Source: Zeimonas arvi
Lineage (GTDB): Bacteria > Pseudomonadota > Gammaproteobacteria > Burkholderiales > Burkholderiaceae_E
Direction of reading: 5' to 3'
Length of the DNA stretch: 64,000 nt
Assembly (NCBI RefSeq): GCF_008039575.1
Contig: NZ_VDUY01000004.1
Coordinates: 310,001-374,000, forward strand
Shown: piece after piece, positions 51,425 to 61,612 of the stretch
How the letters are laid out: each line of letters opens with the position of its first letter
Numbering within the stretch: the stretch's first letter is position 1
The notes under the pieces: model-generated
Seen by the model: the letters and a program-made list of their open reading frames with translations, nothing else
Database searches by the model: none
Told to the model about the DNA's origin: nothing
Program-made: the position numbers and the translations under genes

Positions 51425-52927
51425 ATGACGTCGACCGAGCAACCGCCCGACGGATACCCCGCCGGCCTGATCGAATCCCGGATGCTGATCGGCGGCGAGT
51501 GGGTCGACGCCGCCGACGGCCGCACCCTCGACATCGAGGCGCCGGCCCGCAAGCTGGCCATCGGCCGGGTGCCGCGCGGCGGCGCCGCCGACGTCGACCG
51601 CGCGGTGCGCGCGGCCGCCGCGGCCTTCGACGACTGGCGGCGCCGACCGGCGCGCGAGCGCGGCGCGCTGGTGCTGAAGATCGCCGAGGGGCTCGCCGCG
51701 CGGGCCGAGCGCATCGCCCGCACCCAGGCGCTGGAGACCGGCAACGCCTTGCGCACCCAGACCCGTCCCGAGGCCCTGCTGGCGGCCGACGCCTTCCGCT
51801 ACTTCGGCGGCCTCGCCGGCGAGACCAAGGGCGAGACCATCCCGCTGGGCGAGAACACGCTCAGCTACACCCGGCGCGAGCCGATCGGCGTGGTCGGCGC
51901 GATCGTGCCCTGGAACGCGCCGGTGTCGCTGTCGGCGATGAAGATCGCGCCGGCGATCGCCGCCGGCAACACGATCGTGCTCAAGGCGGCCGAGGACGCG
52001 CCCCTGGCGGTGTTGCTGATCGCCGAGGTCTGCGCCGAGCACCTGCCGCCCGGCGTGGTGAACGTGATCACCGGCTACGGCCCCGAGGCCGGCGCGGCCC
52101 TGGCCGAACATCCGATGGTCGGCAAGCTGTCCTTCACGGGCTCCACCCAGGTGGGCAAGCTGGTGATGCACGCGGCGGCCGAACGCATCGTGCCGGTGTC
52201 GCTCGAACTGGGCGGCAAGAGCCCGGCCATTGTCTATCCCGACGTGATGGACGACGGCGGCGACTGGGCGGTCGACTGTGTGATGGCCTCGATGCGCTTC
52301 ACTCGCCAGAGCCAGTCCTGCACGGCGGGTTCGCGGCTCTTCCTGCACGAATCGGTCTACGACCGCTTCCTCGAGAAGCTCGCCGCGAAGGCGCAGGCCT
52401 TGAAGATCGGCGATCCGCTCGACGAGGCCAACGACGTGGGCGCGCTGATCAACGGCAAGCAGTTCCGCCGGGTCTGCGACTACATCGAGGACGGCCTGGC
52501 GCGCAATCCGGGCCGGCTCGTCTGCGGCGGCCTGCCGCCCGGAGAAGGGCCGCTGGCGCGCGGCTGGTTCACCATTCCCACGGTCATCGCCGGCGTGTCC
52601 AACGAGTGGCGGCTCGCGCGCGAGGAGATCTTCGGCCCGGTGCTGGTCGCCATTCCCTGGAAGGACGAGGAAGACGCGATCCGCATGGCCAACGATTCGC
52701 ACTATGGCCTGGCGGGCTACGTGTTCACCCGCGACCTGGCCCGCGGCCTGCGCGCCGCGCACCGGATCGAATCGGGCTGGGTCCAGGTGAACCAGGGCGG
52801 CGGCCAGTCGCTCGGGCAGCCCTACGGCGGCTTCAAGCAGAGCGGGCTGGGCCGCGAGTTCTCGCTCGACGGCATGCTCGAGAGTTTCACCCACCGCAAG
52901 GCCGTCACCGTGAACCTGGCGGCCTGA
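51425..52927 (+). CDS. NAD(P)-dependent aldehyde dehydrogenase
   Basis: 500 residues. Asn164 in PWNAPVSL, Lys187 in IVLKAAED, general base Glu261 in LELGGKSP and nucleophile Cys299 in RQSQSCTAG. The C-terminal YGGFKQSGLGRE is typical of family members acting on betaine, aromatic or semialdehyde substrates. It stands alone between tRNA-Thr and the lipid ABC operon; it could serve the nearby aromatic locus, but this is inferred. Confidence 0.93.
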   Translation: MTSTEQPPDGYPAGLIESRMLIGGEWVDAADGRTLDIEAPARKLAIGRVPRGGAADVDRAVRAAAAAFDDWRRRPARERGALVLKIAEGLAARAERIARTQALETGNALRTQTRPEALLAADAFRYFGGLAGETKGETIPLGENTLSYTRREPIGVVGAIVPWNAPVSLSAMKIAPAIAAGNTIVLKAAEDAPLAVLLIAEVCAEHLPPGVVNVITGYGPEAGAALAEHPMVGKLSFTGSTQVGKLVMHAAAERIVPVSLELGGKSPAIVYPDVMDDGGDWAVDCVMASMRFTRQSQSCTAGSRLFLHESVYDRFLEKLAAKAQALKIGDPLDEANDVGALINGKQFRRVCDYIEDGLARNPGRLVCGGLPPGEGPLARGWFTIPTVIAGVSNEWRLAREEIFGPVLVAIPWKDEEDAIRMANDSHYGLAGYVFTRDLARGLRAAHRIESGWVQVNQGGGQSLGQPYGGFKQSGLGREFSLDGMLESFTHRKAVTVNLAA

Positions 52928-52940
52928 CGAGGGACGCTCC

Positions 52941-54074
52941 CTGGGCCCGCCCTCGCAAGACTGCCTGATCGAGCGCGGCCCGCAGGGCGCGCTGCTGCGG
53001 CTGGCCGGCGCCTGGCGGCTGGCGCGCCTGCGCGAGCTGGAGTCGGCCTTGCGCGACTGCGGGGCCGCCGGCGGCATCGACGCGATCGACGCGATCGACG
53101 GCTCGGCACTCGAGGCGCTCGACACTGCCGCCGCGCTGCAGCTTTGTCGCTGGTTGCGCGCGGCCGGCCTTGAGCCGCGCGAGCTCGCGCTGCGCGATTT
53201 CGACCCCAGGCACGAACGGATCCTGCGGCAGGTGAGCGAGGCCACGGACGCGCTTGCGTCCTCTCTTCGAGGGCCCCCTGCCGCGCCGCTCGCGCAGCTG
53301 GGCGCCGCCGCCCACGCGCTGGGCGAGATGCTGCTGGGTCACCTGTCCTTCCTTGGCCTGGTCGTGGTCGAGCTGGGCCGCGCCCTGGTTTCGCCGCGGC
53401 GGCTGCGGATGCGCGAGCTGGTCACCCAGGTCTCGCGGGTCTGCATCAGCGCGGTGCCGGTGGTGGCGCTCGTGACCGCGCTGATCGGGCTGGTCTTCGC
53501 CTACCTGCTGGGCCTGCAGGCCGAGCAGTACGGCGCCAACATCTTCGTGGTCGATGGCGTGGCGCTGGGCATGACCCGCGAGTTCTCACCGCTGATCGTG
53601 GCCACGATCGTGGCCGGCCGGTCGGGCGCCTCCTTCGCGGCGCAGCTGGGCACGATGCGACTCAACGAGGAAACCGACGCGATCCGCGTGCTGGGCCTGT
53701 CGGTGGCGCAGGTGCTGGTGATCCCGCGGGTGCTCGCGCTGGTGATCTCGCTTCCGCTGCTGGTCTTCGTGGGCGACCTGGCCGGGCTGGCCGGCGCCGC
53801 GCTGATCGCCGACACGATGCTCGACATCACGCCGTCGACCTTCGTCGCGCGGCTGCACGAAGCGCTCGCGCCGCGCCACGCGATCATCGGCCTGGCCAAG
53901 GCGCCGGTGTTCGCGCTGCTGATCGCGGTGATCGGCTGCCGGATGGGCATGACCGGCGCGCGAGACACGCGCACCATCGGCATCCACACCACCGCCACCG
54001 TGGTGCAGGCGATCGTCGGGGTGATCGTCATCGATGCGCTGTTCGCGGTGGTGCTTCAGGAAATGGGCCTGTGA
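52941..54074 (+). CDS. MlaE-type lipid ABC permease with N-terminal STAS domain
   Basis: About 377 residues if translation starts at CTG 52941, which has GAGGGA just upstream. No ATG, GTG or TTG lies in frame between the upstream in-frame stop (52911) and TTG 53049. The shorter start would cut the first STAS strand (ALLRLAGAWRLARLREL), so the long form is preferred. STAS about 1-95 (GSALEALDTAAALQL), permease about 110-377 with REFSPLIVATIVAGRSGAS. The permease carries its own MlaB-like part. First gene of a second Mla-like operon. Confidence 0.8.
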   Translation: MGPPSQDCLIERGPQGALLRLAGAWRLARLRELESALRDCGAAGGIDAIDAIDGSALEALDTAAALQLCRWLRAAGLEPRELALRDFDPRHERILRQVSEATDALASSLRGPPAAPLAQLGAAAHALGEMLLGHLSFLGLVVVELGRALVSPRRLRMRELVTQVSRVCISAVPVVALVTALIGLVFAYLLGLQAEQYGANIFVVDGVALGMTREFSPLIVATIVAGRSGASFAAQLGTMRLNEETDAIRVLGLSVAQVLVIPRVLALVISLPLLVFVGDLAGLAGAALIADTMLDITPSTFVARLHEALAPRHAIIGLAKAPVFALLIAVIGCRMGMTGARDTRTIGIHTTATVVQAIVGVIVIDALFAVVLQEMGL

Positions 54075-54844
54075 GCGCCGCGCCGGTGATCGACATCCGG
54101 GGTGTGTCGACCCGCTTCGGGCGCCAGGTGGTGCACGACGGCCTCGATCTGAAGATCGGGGCCGGCGAGCTGGTCGCGATCATCGGCGGCAGCGGCACGG
54201 GCAAGTCGGTGCTGCTGCGCGAGATCGTGGGCCTGCACCGGCCGGACGCGGGCACGGTGAAGCTGCTGGGGGTCGACGTCTGGCATGCGCCGGAGGCCGA
54301 GCTTTCCGCGATGCGCCGCCGCTTCGGGATGATGTTCCAGGACGGCGCGCTGTTCTCCTCGCTGACCGTGGCGGCGAACGTCGAGGTGCCGCTGCGCGAG
54401 TCGGGCCTGGCGCCCGAGTCGATGATCGCCCCGCTGGTGGCCCTGCGGCTCGCGCAGGCCGGCCTGCCGGCCGATGCCGGCGAGAAGATGCCCTCGCAGC
54501 TGTCGGGCGGCATGCGCAAGCGGGCCGCGATCGCCCGCGCGCTGGCGCTGGAGCCCGAGGTGCTGTTCCTCGACGAGCCCACCTCCGGGCTGGACCCGAT
54601 CACCGCCCGGGCCTTCGACGGCCTGCTGCGCGGGCTGTGCGACGATCTGGGCATCACGGTGGTCGTGGTCACGCACGACCTGGACACGCTGCTGACGATC
54701 GCCAAGCGGATCGTGGTGCTGGGCGGCGGCCGCGTCGCCGGCGACGGCACGCCGGCGCAGGTCATGGCCAGCGACGATCCCTGGATACGCGAATACTTCT
54801 CGAGCCGTAAGATGCCGGCTGCGGAAGTTCCCGACGGACCCTGA
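54071..54844 (+). CDS. MlaF-type ABC ATPase of second lipid transporter
   Basis: 257 residues, 4-bp overlap with the permease. Walker A GGSGTGKSV (about 37-45), signature QLSGGMRKRAAIARAL, Walker B VLFLDEPTSGLDP. It pairs with the permease and MCE protein that flank it. The locus resembles Mla/PqiABC hybrids of Burkholderiales. Cargo is unknown; phospholipid or other hydrophobic molecules. Confidence 0.92.
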   Translation: MSAAPVIDIRGVSTRFGRQVVHDGLDLKIGAGELVAIIGGSGTGKSVLLREIVGLHRPDAGTVKLLGVDVWHAPEAELSAMRRRFGMMFQDGALFSSLTVAANVEVPLRESGLAPESMIAPLVALRLAQAGLPADAGEKMPSQLSGGMRKRAAIARALALEPEVLFLDEPTSGLDPITARAFDGLLRGLCDDLGITVVVVTHDLDTLLTIAKRIVVLGGGRVAGDGTPAQVMASDDPWIREYFSSRKMPAAEVPDGP

Positions 54845-54846
54845 GC

Positions 54847-55833
54847 ATGGAACCGGAATCCCGATACACGCTGGTCGGCGCCGCGGTGCTCGCGCTGGCT
54901 GTCCTGCTCGCCGCGGCGCTGGTGTGGCTGAGCGGCGAGGACGGCAGCGATCACCAGTCCTACATGATCCACTTCGAGAAGCAGTCCCTCGACGGCCTGC
55001 AGCTCGGCAGCGACGTGAACATGCGCGGGGTGAAGGTCGGCCGGGTGCAGGCCTACGAGCTCTCGCCGCAGAACATCAACCAGGTCGACGTCACGATCCG
55101 GGTCGGCCGCGACACGCCGGTCAGCGTGAACACCACGGCGAACGTCTCCCGCAACCTGGTCACCGGCCTGGCGCGCATCGACCTGGTCACGCCGGGCACG
55201 CCCGGCCCGCCGCGGGTCACCGTGCCGCCGGGGGAGGACTTTCCGGTCATTCCCGAGGGCATCTCGGGCCTGAGCCAGATCGCCGACGCGCTCGGCCGCG
55301 TGGCCGCCACCGGCGAGTCCGCGCTGGCCAATCTCGACCGCCTGCTCAGCCCGCCGAACCGCGAGAAGGTCATGGAGACCGTGATCGCGGTGCGCGACCT
55401 GGTGAGCGGCCTCGAGAGGCGACTGGAGCGCCTGGACCTGATGGCCGACAGCGTCCAGCAGACCTCGAAGGCCTTCCGTGACACCGCGATCGCCTTCCAG
55501 GGCACGGCGCGCGCCCTCGAGCAGACCGGCCGGGAGACCTCGGAGGCCGTCGCGCGCGCCGGCGCGCAGATCCAGCCGCTGTCGGAACAGGCGCGGGCGG
55601 CGCTGGCCGACCTGTCGTCGGCGGCCCGCTCGCTCGAGCGCGAGTCCAGCGCGATCGTCGCCCGGCTCGAGACCGCCACCGATGCCGGCGCGATGGAACT
55701 CAGGGTGACCGCCCGCGAGTTGCGCGGCAGCGCCGAGTCGCTGGCCAGGGCGGCCGAGCGCCTGGGCGACCCGGCGGCGGCGCTGCTGGGCCCGTCCGAA
55801 GGGCAGCTCGGGCCCGGGGAGAAGGAACGATGA
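54847..55833 (+). CDS. MlaD-family MCE protein with long helical tail
   Basis: 328 residues. Anchor helix (about 8-28), MCE domain (about 38-115; LQLGSDVNMRGVKVGRVQAY), then a long Ala/Glu/Arg-rich helical segment (about 150-310) likely forming a coiled-coil needle. It is twice as long as the MlaD at 27387 and may span further across the periplasm. It overlaps the next gene by 4 bp. Confidence 0.92.
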   Translation: MEPESRYTLVGAAVLALAVLLAAALVWLSGEDGSDHQSYMIHFEKQSLDGLQLGSDVNMRGVKVGRVQAYELSPQNINQVDVTIRVGRDTPVSVNTTANVSRNLVTGLARIDLVTPGTPGPPRVTVPPGEDFPVIPEGISGLSQIADALGRVAATGESALANLDRLLSPPNREKVMETVIAVRDLVSGLERRLERLDLMADSVQQTSKAFRDTAIAFQGTARALEQTGRETSEAVARAGAQIQPLSEQARAALADLSSAARSLERESSAIVARLETATDAGAMELRVTARELRGSAESLARAAERLGDPAAALLGPSEGQLGPGEKER

Positions 55834-56519
55834 CGATCCGCAGCGACATGGCCAGGCGCGCGCTGCTGCGCGTGTTGCCGGCAGTTCCGGCGCTGGGGCT
55901 CGCCGGCTGCTTCGGTGGCGGGCGCATGCCGCACGTCTGGTGGGAGCTCGACGACGCGCGCGCCGACGAAGCGGGCCGGGCCGAGCCGGATGCGGCCCGG
56001 GCGAAGTTGTCGATGCTGGTGGAGGGCGTGGCAGCCGGCGCGCGCTACGACGGCACCGCGCTGCTCTACAGCCGCGGTGCCGGCATGCGCGCGCCCTACC
56101 AGTACGCGAGCTGGACCGAGCGGCCGGCGGCCAGGCTGGCGCGGCTGGCCCGTCGGCGCCTGCAGGCGCGGGGCGGGTTCCGCGACGTGTCGCTGGCCGA
56201 AGCAGGCACCGCGCCCGAGCTGCTGCTCACGCTGACGCTGGAGACCCTGCACCACGAGCTGGCGCCCGATGTGGAAGGGGGGCAGGGGGGCATGCTCAGG
56301 CTGGCGGTGTCGGCCCAGCTGCTCGACTGGCGCGCGCGCCGGCCACTGGCCTCGCGCGCTTTCGACCTGGCCGAGCCGGTGGCGAGCGCCGACGCCGCTG
56401 GCGCGGTGCGGGCGGCCGGGCGCGCGGTGGCGGGCCTGCTCGATGCGCTCGCGCCCTGGGTCGAGACGAGCGCCGCGGACTATCGCGTCAGCGGCGTCCG
56501 CCCACCAGCACCGAACTGA
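55830..56519 (+). CDS. ABC-type transport auxiliary lipoprotein (PqiC/LptE-like family)
   Basis: 229 residues. Lipobox LGLAGC (Cys27), then the ABC-auxiliary domain with RGAGMRAPYQYASWTERPAA. Outer-membrane lipoproteins of this family accompany MCE systems such as PqiABC and may be their outer-membrane end. Its last 32 bp overlap the convergent holin-like gene. Confidence 0.85.
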   Translation: MTIRSDMARRALLRVLPAVPALGLAGCFGGGRMPHVWWELDDARADEAGRAEPDAARAKLSMLVEGVAAGARYDGTALLYSRGAGMRAPYQYASWTERPAARLARLARRRLQARGGFRDVSLAEAGTAPELLLTLTLETLHHELAPDVEGGQGGMLRLAVSAQLLDWRARRPLASRAFDLAEPVASADAAGAVRAAGRAVAGLLDALAPWVETSAADYRVSGVRPPAPN

Positions 56520-56835
56520 CTGCCCAGCTGATGAGGCTGTAGAGGATCGCTGCCAGGATCGCCCAGCCGAAGCTGTTCACCGAGAAGCCCTCGAGGATGC
56601 GCGCGGCGAACCAGAACAGGAAGCCGTTGATCACGAAGGTGAACAGGCCGAGCGTGAGCAGGTTCACCGGGAGCGTCAGGACGATCAGGACCGGGCGGAT
56701 CACCGCGTTGAGCAGCCCGAGCACCAGCGCCACGACGAGCGCGGCGCCGAATCCGGCGACCTGCACCGCAGGGATCAGCCAGGCCAGCAGCAGCAGGCTG
56801 GCCGCGTTGACCGCCCACCCGATCAGGATGCCCAT
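56488..56835 (-). CDS. Phage-holin-family-like four-helix membrane protein
   Basis: 115 residues, four predicted helices: NAASLLLLAWLIPAV, LVVALVLGLLNAVIRPVLIV, LLTLGLFTFVINGFLFWFA and a C-terminal one. It matches the mycobacterial-type four-helix holin superfamily (PF04020), widespread outside phage and of unknown function. There is no phage context here. It starts 2 bp after the Usp stop. Confidence 0.85.
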   Translation of the reverse strand: MGILIGWAVNAASLLLLAWLIPAVQVAGFGAALVVALVLGLLNAVIRPVLIVLTLPVNLLTLGLFTFVINGFLFWFAARILEGFSVNSFGWAILAAILYSLISWAVSSVLVGGRR

Positions 56836-56837
56836 GT

Positions 56838-57263
56838 TCAGCGCACCAGCAGGACCGGCACCTGCGATAGCTCGATGACGCGCATGGCCACCGAGCCGAC
56901 CACCAGGTCCTTCAGCGCGCTGCGGCCCTTCGAGCCGAGCACGACCAGGTCGAAACCGCCTTCCTTGCCGGCGTTGGCGATCTCTGTCGCGACGTGGCCG
57001 GTGCGGATGATGGCGTCGTGCTTCGCGGCGGCCTTGTCGAGCGCCTTGCGGGCGTCGGCGAGGTCGGCCTCGCCCATCTCGCGCAGATAGTCGTCGACCG
57101 CTTCCTTGCCGACGAAGCGCCTGGCGCTCCGCAGCGCCACGTCGTCGTGCACGCTGATCAAGGTGATCGAACCCGGCTCGGCGAGCTTGCCCAGCAGGTC
57201 GATCGCGTAGTTGACCGCGCGCAGCGCGTTCTCGGATCCATCGGTGGCGACCAGCAGTTTCAT
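56838..57263 (-). CDS. Universal stress protein (UspA family)
   Basis: 141 residues. LVATDGSENALRAVNYAIDL at the start and the ATP-binding loop GSKGRSALKDLVVGSVA near 112-128 indicate the ATP-binding Usp class. Likely role in stress survival. It lies between ubiX and the four-helix membrane gene, all on the minus strand. Confidence 0.93.
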   Translation of the reverse strand: MKLLVATDGSENALRAVNYAIDLLGKLAEPGSITLISVHDDVALRSARRFVGKEAVDDYLREMGEADLADARKALDKAAAKHDAIIRTGHVATEIANAGKEGGFDLVVLGSKGRSALKDLVVGSVAMRVIELSQVPVLLVR

Positions 57264-57277
57264 CGTTTCAGGACTCC

Positions 57278-57865
57278 TCAGGTTTCACGGTTCGGTGCGC
57301 GCATTCCCGGCCACTCGGCCCTGCCGTCCACGTCCAGGCCGAACAGGGCCAGCGCCCGGGCGCAGCTGTGGTCGACCATCTCGGCGATCGAGGCGGGCCG
57401 GTGGTAGAAGGCGGGCAAGGGGGGAAACACCACGGCACCCATTTCGGTCGCGGCGGTCATGTTGCGCAGGTGAGCGAGATTGAAGGGCGCTTCGCGGACC
57501 ATCAGCACCAGCCGCCGCCGCTCCTTCAGGGTGACGTCGGCGGCCCGGGTGACCAGGTTGTCGGCCAGGCCCAGCGCCACGCCGGCGAGCGTCTTCATCG
57601 AGCAGGGGGCCACGATCATGCCCATCGTGTCGAAGGAGCCCGACGCGATGGTGGCGCCGATCTCGCGGATGCCGTGGTTCACGTCGGCGAGCGACTCGAT
57701 CTCGCGCCGCGGCCGCTCCAGCTCCTGCTCGATGGTCAGCCAGCCGGCCGGCGAGACGACCAGATGGGTTTCCACGCAGCAGCCCCGCAACAGCTCGAGC
57801 AGGCGCACGCCGTACACGGCGCCGCTCGCTCCGGTGATCGCGACGATCAGGCGCCGAGGATTCAT
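57278..57865 (-). CDS. ubiX: Flavin prenyltransferase UbiX
   Basis: 195 residues. [21 protein letters not shown] holds the FMN-binding motif, and [26 protein letters not shown] follows. It makes prenylated FMN, cofactor for the UbiD decarboxylase in ubiquinone synthesis. ubiD is not in the window. Confidence 0.96.
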   Translation of the reverse strand: MNPRRLIVAITGASGAVYGVRLLELLRGCCVETHLVVSPAGWLTIEQELERPRREIESLADVNHGIREIGATIASGSFDTMGMIVAPCSMKTLAGVALGLADNLVTRAADVTLKERRRLVLMVREAPFNLAHLRNMTAATEMGAVVFPPLPAFYHRPASIAEMVDHSCARALALFGLDVDGRAEWPGMRAPNRET

Positions 57866-57936
57866 GGCCGCATTCTAGCGGACGCCCGTCGCCGGGCCGT
57901 CCGCCGGTGGCGAATGCCGCCCCTCGGCCGGCCTTC

Positions 57937-58257
57937 TCAGGCGACGGCTTGCTGCGGGATGATCTTCTGCAGTTCGCCTGACTGGTACATCTCGTACATG
58001 ATGTCGGCGCCGCCGACGAATTCGCCGTTGACGTACAGCTGCGGGATCGTGGGCCAGCTCGAGAAGTCCTTGATGCCCTGGCGGACGTCGTCGTCGTCGA
58101 GCACGTTGACGGTGACGAGGTTGGTCACGCCGCAGGCCTTGAGGATCTGGACCGCGCGGCCGGAAAAGCCGCACTGCGGGAACTGGGCCGTGCCCTTCAT
58201 GAACAGGACCACCGGATTCTCGGCGACGGTCTTGGCGATGAACTCTTTTGCTTCCAT
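57937..58257 (-). CDS. grxD: Monothiol glutaredoxin (Grx4/GrxD type)
   Basis: 106 residues. CGFS active site with Cys29 in [11 protein letters not shown], then [20 protein letters not shown], the glutathione-binding region. It carries Fe-S clusters and partners BolA proteins; a BolA gene is at 31326. ATG 58257 was chosen as family-like start. It lies 55 bp after prmC. Confidence 0.96.
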   Translation of the reverse strand: MEAKEFIAKTVAENPVVLFMKGTAQFPQCGFSGRAVQILKACGVTNLVTVNVLDDDDVRQGIKDFSSWPTIPQLYVNGEFVGGADIMYEMYQSGELQKIIPQQAVA

Positions 58258-58312
58258 GGTGCCCTTCGAGGCGAGGTGAACGGATGATTCTAGGGATGAC
58301 GCGCATCCAGCG

Positions 58313-59149
58313 TCAAACGAATGGGCATCGCCCGGCAGTGACCCGGTCGCGGCCCTCGGCATCGCGGTGCGTGGCCGTCTGGCGCAGGCCGGCAGACTCG
58401 AACAGCGCGCGCACCGCGGGGCCCTGGTCGAAGCCGTGCTCGACCAGCAGCCAGCCGCCCGGCGCGAGACGGGTGCGGGCGCCGGCGGCGATCTCGCGGA
58501 TCGCGTCCAGCCCGTCGCTGCCGCTGGCCAGCGCTCGCGCGGGCTCGTGGCGCAAGTCGCCGCGCGCCAGGTGCGGGTCGCCTTCGGCGATGTAGGGGGG
58601 GTTCGACACGATCAGCTCGAAGGGCGGTTCGTCGGGGGCCAGCGCCGCCCACCACGAGCCCTTCAGCCAGCGCAGCGGGCCGCCCGGCCGCCCCGCGTCG
58701 AGACAGGCTTCGGCGTTGCCGGCTGCGACTGCCAGCGCGGCTTGCGACAGGTCGGTGGCGACGATGCGCAGGTCGGGCCGTGCGGCGGCCGCCGCGACCG
58801 CGATCGCGCCGCTGCCGGTGCCCAGGTCAAGCATACGCGCGCCATCGGGAGCCAGGCGGATCGCCAGGTCGACCAGCAGCTCGGTGTCGGCGCGCGGGAT
58901 CAGCACCGCGGGCGACACCCGAAGGCGCAGGCCGTGAAACTCGCGGAAGCCGAGCAGGTAGGCCAGCGGCTCGCCCTCGCGCCGCCTGCGGGCGAGCTCG
59001 GCGAACCGGGCGGCCGCCTCGGCGGGCGCGGCCTCGTCGCCGTGGGCGATCAGCCAGCTGCGGCTGCGCGCCGAGACATGCTCGAGCAGCGCGCGGGCCT
59101 CGAGCCGCGGCAGGCCGCTCGCAGCGAGCAGCGCGTCCCAGTCGCTCAA
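58313..59149 (-). CDS. prmC: Release factor glutamine methyltransferase
   Basis: 278 residues with a TTG start at 59149 overlapping the prfA stop. SAM-binding motif [13 protein letters not shown] and catalytic NPPY ([12 protein letters not shown]), plus an N-terminal helical domain (about 1-80). It methylates the GGQ glutamine of the release factor encoded just upstream (PrfA). Confidence 0.95.
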   Translation of the reverse strand: MSDWDALLAASGLPRLEARALLEHVSARSRSWLIAHGDEAAPAEAAARFAELARRRREGEPLAYLLGFREFHGLRLRVSPAVLIPRADTELLVDLAIRLAPDGARMLDLGTGSGAIAVAAAAARPDLRIVATDLSQAALAVAAGNAEACLDAGRPGGPLRWLKGSWWAALAPDEPPFELIVSNPPYIAEGDPHLARGDLRHEPARALASGSDGLDAIREIAAGARTRLAPGGWLLVEHGFDQGPAVRALFESAGLRQTATHRDAEGRDRVTAGRCPFV

Positions 59150-60231
59150 TGCTCGGTCTCGGCCAGCTCGGCCAGCAGTCGCGCCTGGTTCTCGGCCACC
59201 AGCGCGCCGACGAGCTCGTCCAGATCGCCGTCCAGGATCTGCTGCAGCTTGTACAGCGTCAGGTTGATCCGGTGATCGGTGACCCGGCCCTGCGGGAAGT
59301 TGTAGGTGCGGATGCGCTCGGACCGGTCGCCCGACCCGATCAGCGAGCGGCGGGTCGCCGCTTCCTTCGCGTGCTGCTCGCGCTGGCGCGCGTCCTTGAG
59401 CCGGGCCGCGAGCACGCGCATCGCGCGGTCCTTGTTGCGGTGCTGCGAGCGGTCGTCCTGGCACTCGACGACGATGCCCGAGGGCAGGTGGGTGATGCGC
59501 ACCGCGGACTCGGTCCGGTTCACGTGCTGGCCGCCAGCCCCGGAGGCGCGGAAGACGTCGATGCGCAGTTCCTCGAGGTCGATGTCGACCTCGCCGACCT
59601 CGTCGGGCTCGGCCATCACCGCCACCGTGCAGGCCGAGGTGTGGATGCGGCCCTGTGCCTCGGTCTCGGGCACTCGCTGCACGCGGTGTCCGCCCGACTC
59701 GAACTTCAGCCGCGAATAGACCGCGTCGCCGTCGATCCGGACGATGACCTCCTTGACGCCGCCGAGCTCGGACGGACTCTCGGACAGCACCTCGGTCTGC
59801 CAGCGCTGGCGTTCGGCATGGCGCAGGTACATGCGCAGCAGGTCGCCCGCGAACAGCGCGCTTTCGTCGCCGCCGGTGCCGGCGCGAATCTCCAGGATCA
59901 CGCTGCGCTCGTCGTCGGGGTCCTTCGGGAGCAGCAGGCGCTGCAGCGCGGCCTCTTCATCGGCCAGCCGCGCCTGGGCCGCCGCGATCTCCTCGTCGGC
60001 GAAGTCGCGCATCGCGGGGTCGCCGCGCATCTGCCCGGCGGCCCCCAGGTCGCGGCCGGCCTGCTTCCAGGCCTGGTAGTGCGCCACCAGGTCGGACAGC
60101 TCGACGTGCTCGCGGTTGAGCCGCCGGAACGTGACCATGTCGCGCGCCGCCTCTTCGCTGGCGAGCAGGCGCTCGAGTTCTCCCAGGCGGTGCTCGAGCT
60201 GCTCGAGCCTGGCCTGCATCGACGGCCGCAT
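59146..60231 (-). CDS. prfA: Peptide chain release factor 1
   Basis: 361 residues. The PxT stop-codon motif appears as PET at 188-190, and GGQ at 233-235 (GAGGQHVN). Reads UAA and UAG. It overlaps hemA by one base (TGATG) and prmC at its end, the compact hemA-prfA-prmC operon of proteobacteria. Confidence 0.98.
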   Translation of the reverse strand: MRPSMQARLEQLEHRLGELERLLASEEAARDMVTFRRLNREHVELSDLVAHYQAWKQAGRDLGAAGQMRGDPAMRDFADEEIAAAQARLADEEAALQRLLLPKDPDDERSVILEIRAGTGGDESALFAGDLLRMYLRHAERQRWQTEVLSESPSELGGVKEVIVRIDGDAVYSRLKFESGGHRVQRVPETEAQGRIHTSACTVAVMAEPDEVGEVDIDLEELRIDVFRASGAGGQHVNRTESAVRITHLPSGIVVECQDDRSQHRNKDRAMRVLAARLKDARQREQHAKEAATRRSLIGSGDRSERIRTYNFPQGRVTDHRINLTLYKLQQILDGDLDELVGALVAENQARLLAELAETEH

Positions 60232-61565
60232 CAGCGCGGGCCGTCTTGCGCCGGATTTCCGCTCACGCTCGGCGGCTCGTCGAGGTGGCCGAGCTCGGCG
60301 CCGCCCGCGCGATCCGGCAACAGCTGCTCGAGCAGCGGCAGCAGCTTGTCGCGATGCTCGGCGGAGCCGTGCAGCAGCGTGGTCGGGCCGTGCAGGAACT
60401 TGCCGGTCAGGCCGTGGGCCAGGGCCTCGAGCACCTGGGCCGGGTCGTCGCCGGCCGCCAGTGCCCGTCGGGCCCGCTCGAGCTCGATGCGCCGCAGCGC
60501 GTCGGCCCGGTCGTGCAGCGCCCGGATCGCCGGCACCGCCTCGCGCGCCGACATCCACTGCATGAAGGCGCTGACCCGGGTCTCGATGATCGCCTCGGCC
60601 TGGGCCACCGCGGCGCGGCGGTTCTCCTGGCCGGCCGCGACCTGGCGGCCGAGGTCGTCCACCGTGTAGAGGAAGACGTCGTCGAGCCGGGAGACCTCGG
60701 CCTCGATGTCGCGGGGCACGGCCAGGTCGACCATGAAGATCGGGCGGCGACGGCGGGCGCGCGTGGCGCGCTCGACCATGCCCAGCCCGATGATGGGCAG
60801 CGAGCTGGCGGTGCAGGACACCACGATATCGAATTCGTCGAGCCGGTCGCTGAGCTCGGCCAGCCGCATCGTGGCGGCGCCGAAGCGCTGGGCGAGCTTC
60901 TGGGCGCGCTCGGCGGTGCGGTTGGCCACCACCATCTGCTTCGGGTGCTGGGCCGCGAAGTGGGTGGCGCAGAGCTCGATCATCTCGCCCGCGCCCACGA
61001 ACAGCACGCGGGTCTCGCGCAGGTCCTCGAAGATCCGGCGCGCCAGCCGGACCGCCGCGGCGGCCATCGACACCGACTGCGAGCCGATCGCGGTGGTGCT
61101 GCGGATCTCCTTGGCCACTGCGAACGAGCGCTGGAAGAGCTGGTGCAGGTGGGTCCCCAGCGCGCCGGCCTGCTGCGCGGTGCGGGCGGCGTCCTTCATC
61201 TGGCCCAGGATCTGCGGCTCGCCCAGCACCATGGAGTCGAGCCCCGACGCCACCCGGAAGGCGTGCCTGACCGCCTGCCCGTCGGGCAGCGAATACAGGT
61301 GATGCTGAAGCGGCTGCGGGTCGACCCTGCGTTCGCCGCCCAGCCACTGGGTGATCGCCTGCCGGGCCTCGCCGGGCGCGGGCGTGGCGCAATAGATCTC
61401 GGTTCGGTTGCAGGTGGAGAGAATGGCCGACTCCGACACCACCGGGGACAGGCGCGAGCGCAGGTCGGCGATGGCCGCGCGCAGCGCCTCGCCCGGGAAC
61501 GACACCTTCTCGCGCAGGGCGAGCGGCGCGGTCTGGTGGTTCAGTCCGAGGGTCAGCAGGTACAT
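60231..61565 (-). CDS. hemA: Glutamyl-tRNA reductase
   Basis: 444 residues. Catalytic Cys52 in [17 protein letters not shown] motif [16 protein letters not shown] near 195. It makes glutamate-1-semialdehyde, the start of haem synthesis (C5 pathway). ATG 61565 has AAGG 5 nt upstream. A TAGAAT lies just upstream (61576-61581). Confidence 0.98.
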   Translation of the reverse strand: MYLLTLGLNHQTAPLALREKVSFPGEALRAAIADLRSRLSPVVSESAILSTCNRTEIYCATPAPGEARQAITQWLGGERRVDPQPLQHHLYSLPDGQAVRHAFRVASGLDSMVLGEPQILGQMKDAARTAQQAGALGTHLHQLFQRSFAVAKEIRSTTAIGSQSVSMAAAAVRLARRIFEDLRETRVLFVGAGEMIELCATHFAAQHPKQMVVANRTAERAQKLAQRFGAATMRLAELSDRLDEFDIVVSCTASSLPIIGLGMVERATRARRRRPIFMVDLAVPRDIEAEVSRLDDVFLYTVDDLGRQVAAGQENRRAAVAQAEAIIETRVSAFMQWMSAREAVPAIRALHDRADALRRIELERARRALAAGDDPAQVLEALAHGLTGKFLHGPTTLLHGSAEHRDKLLPLLEQLLPDRAGGAELGHLDEPPSVSGNPAQDGPR

Positions 61566-61612
61566 AAGGCCTTGGATTCTATAAAAAGGCTGTCGAATCC
61601 GCTTGACTGGCG

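Noticed and set aside
56488-56835. Prophage remnant suggested by the holin-family protein
   Set aside because: No other phage genes nearby; the family is widespread in chromosomes.
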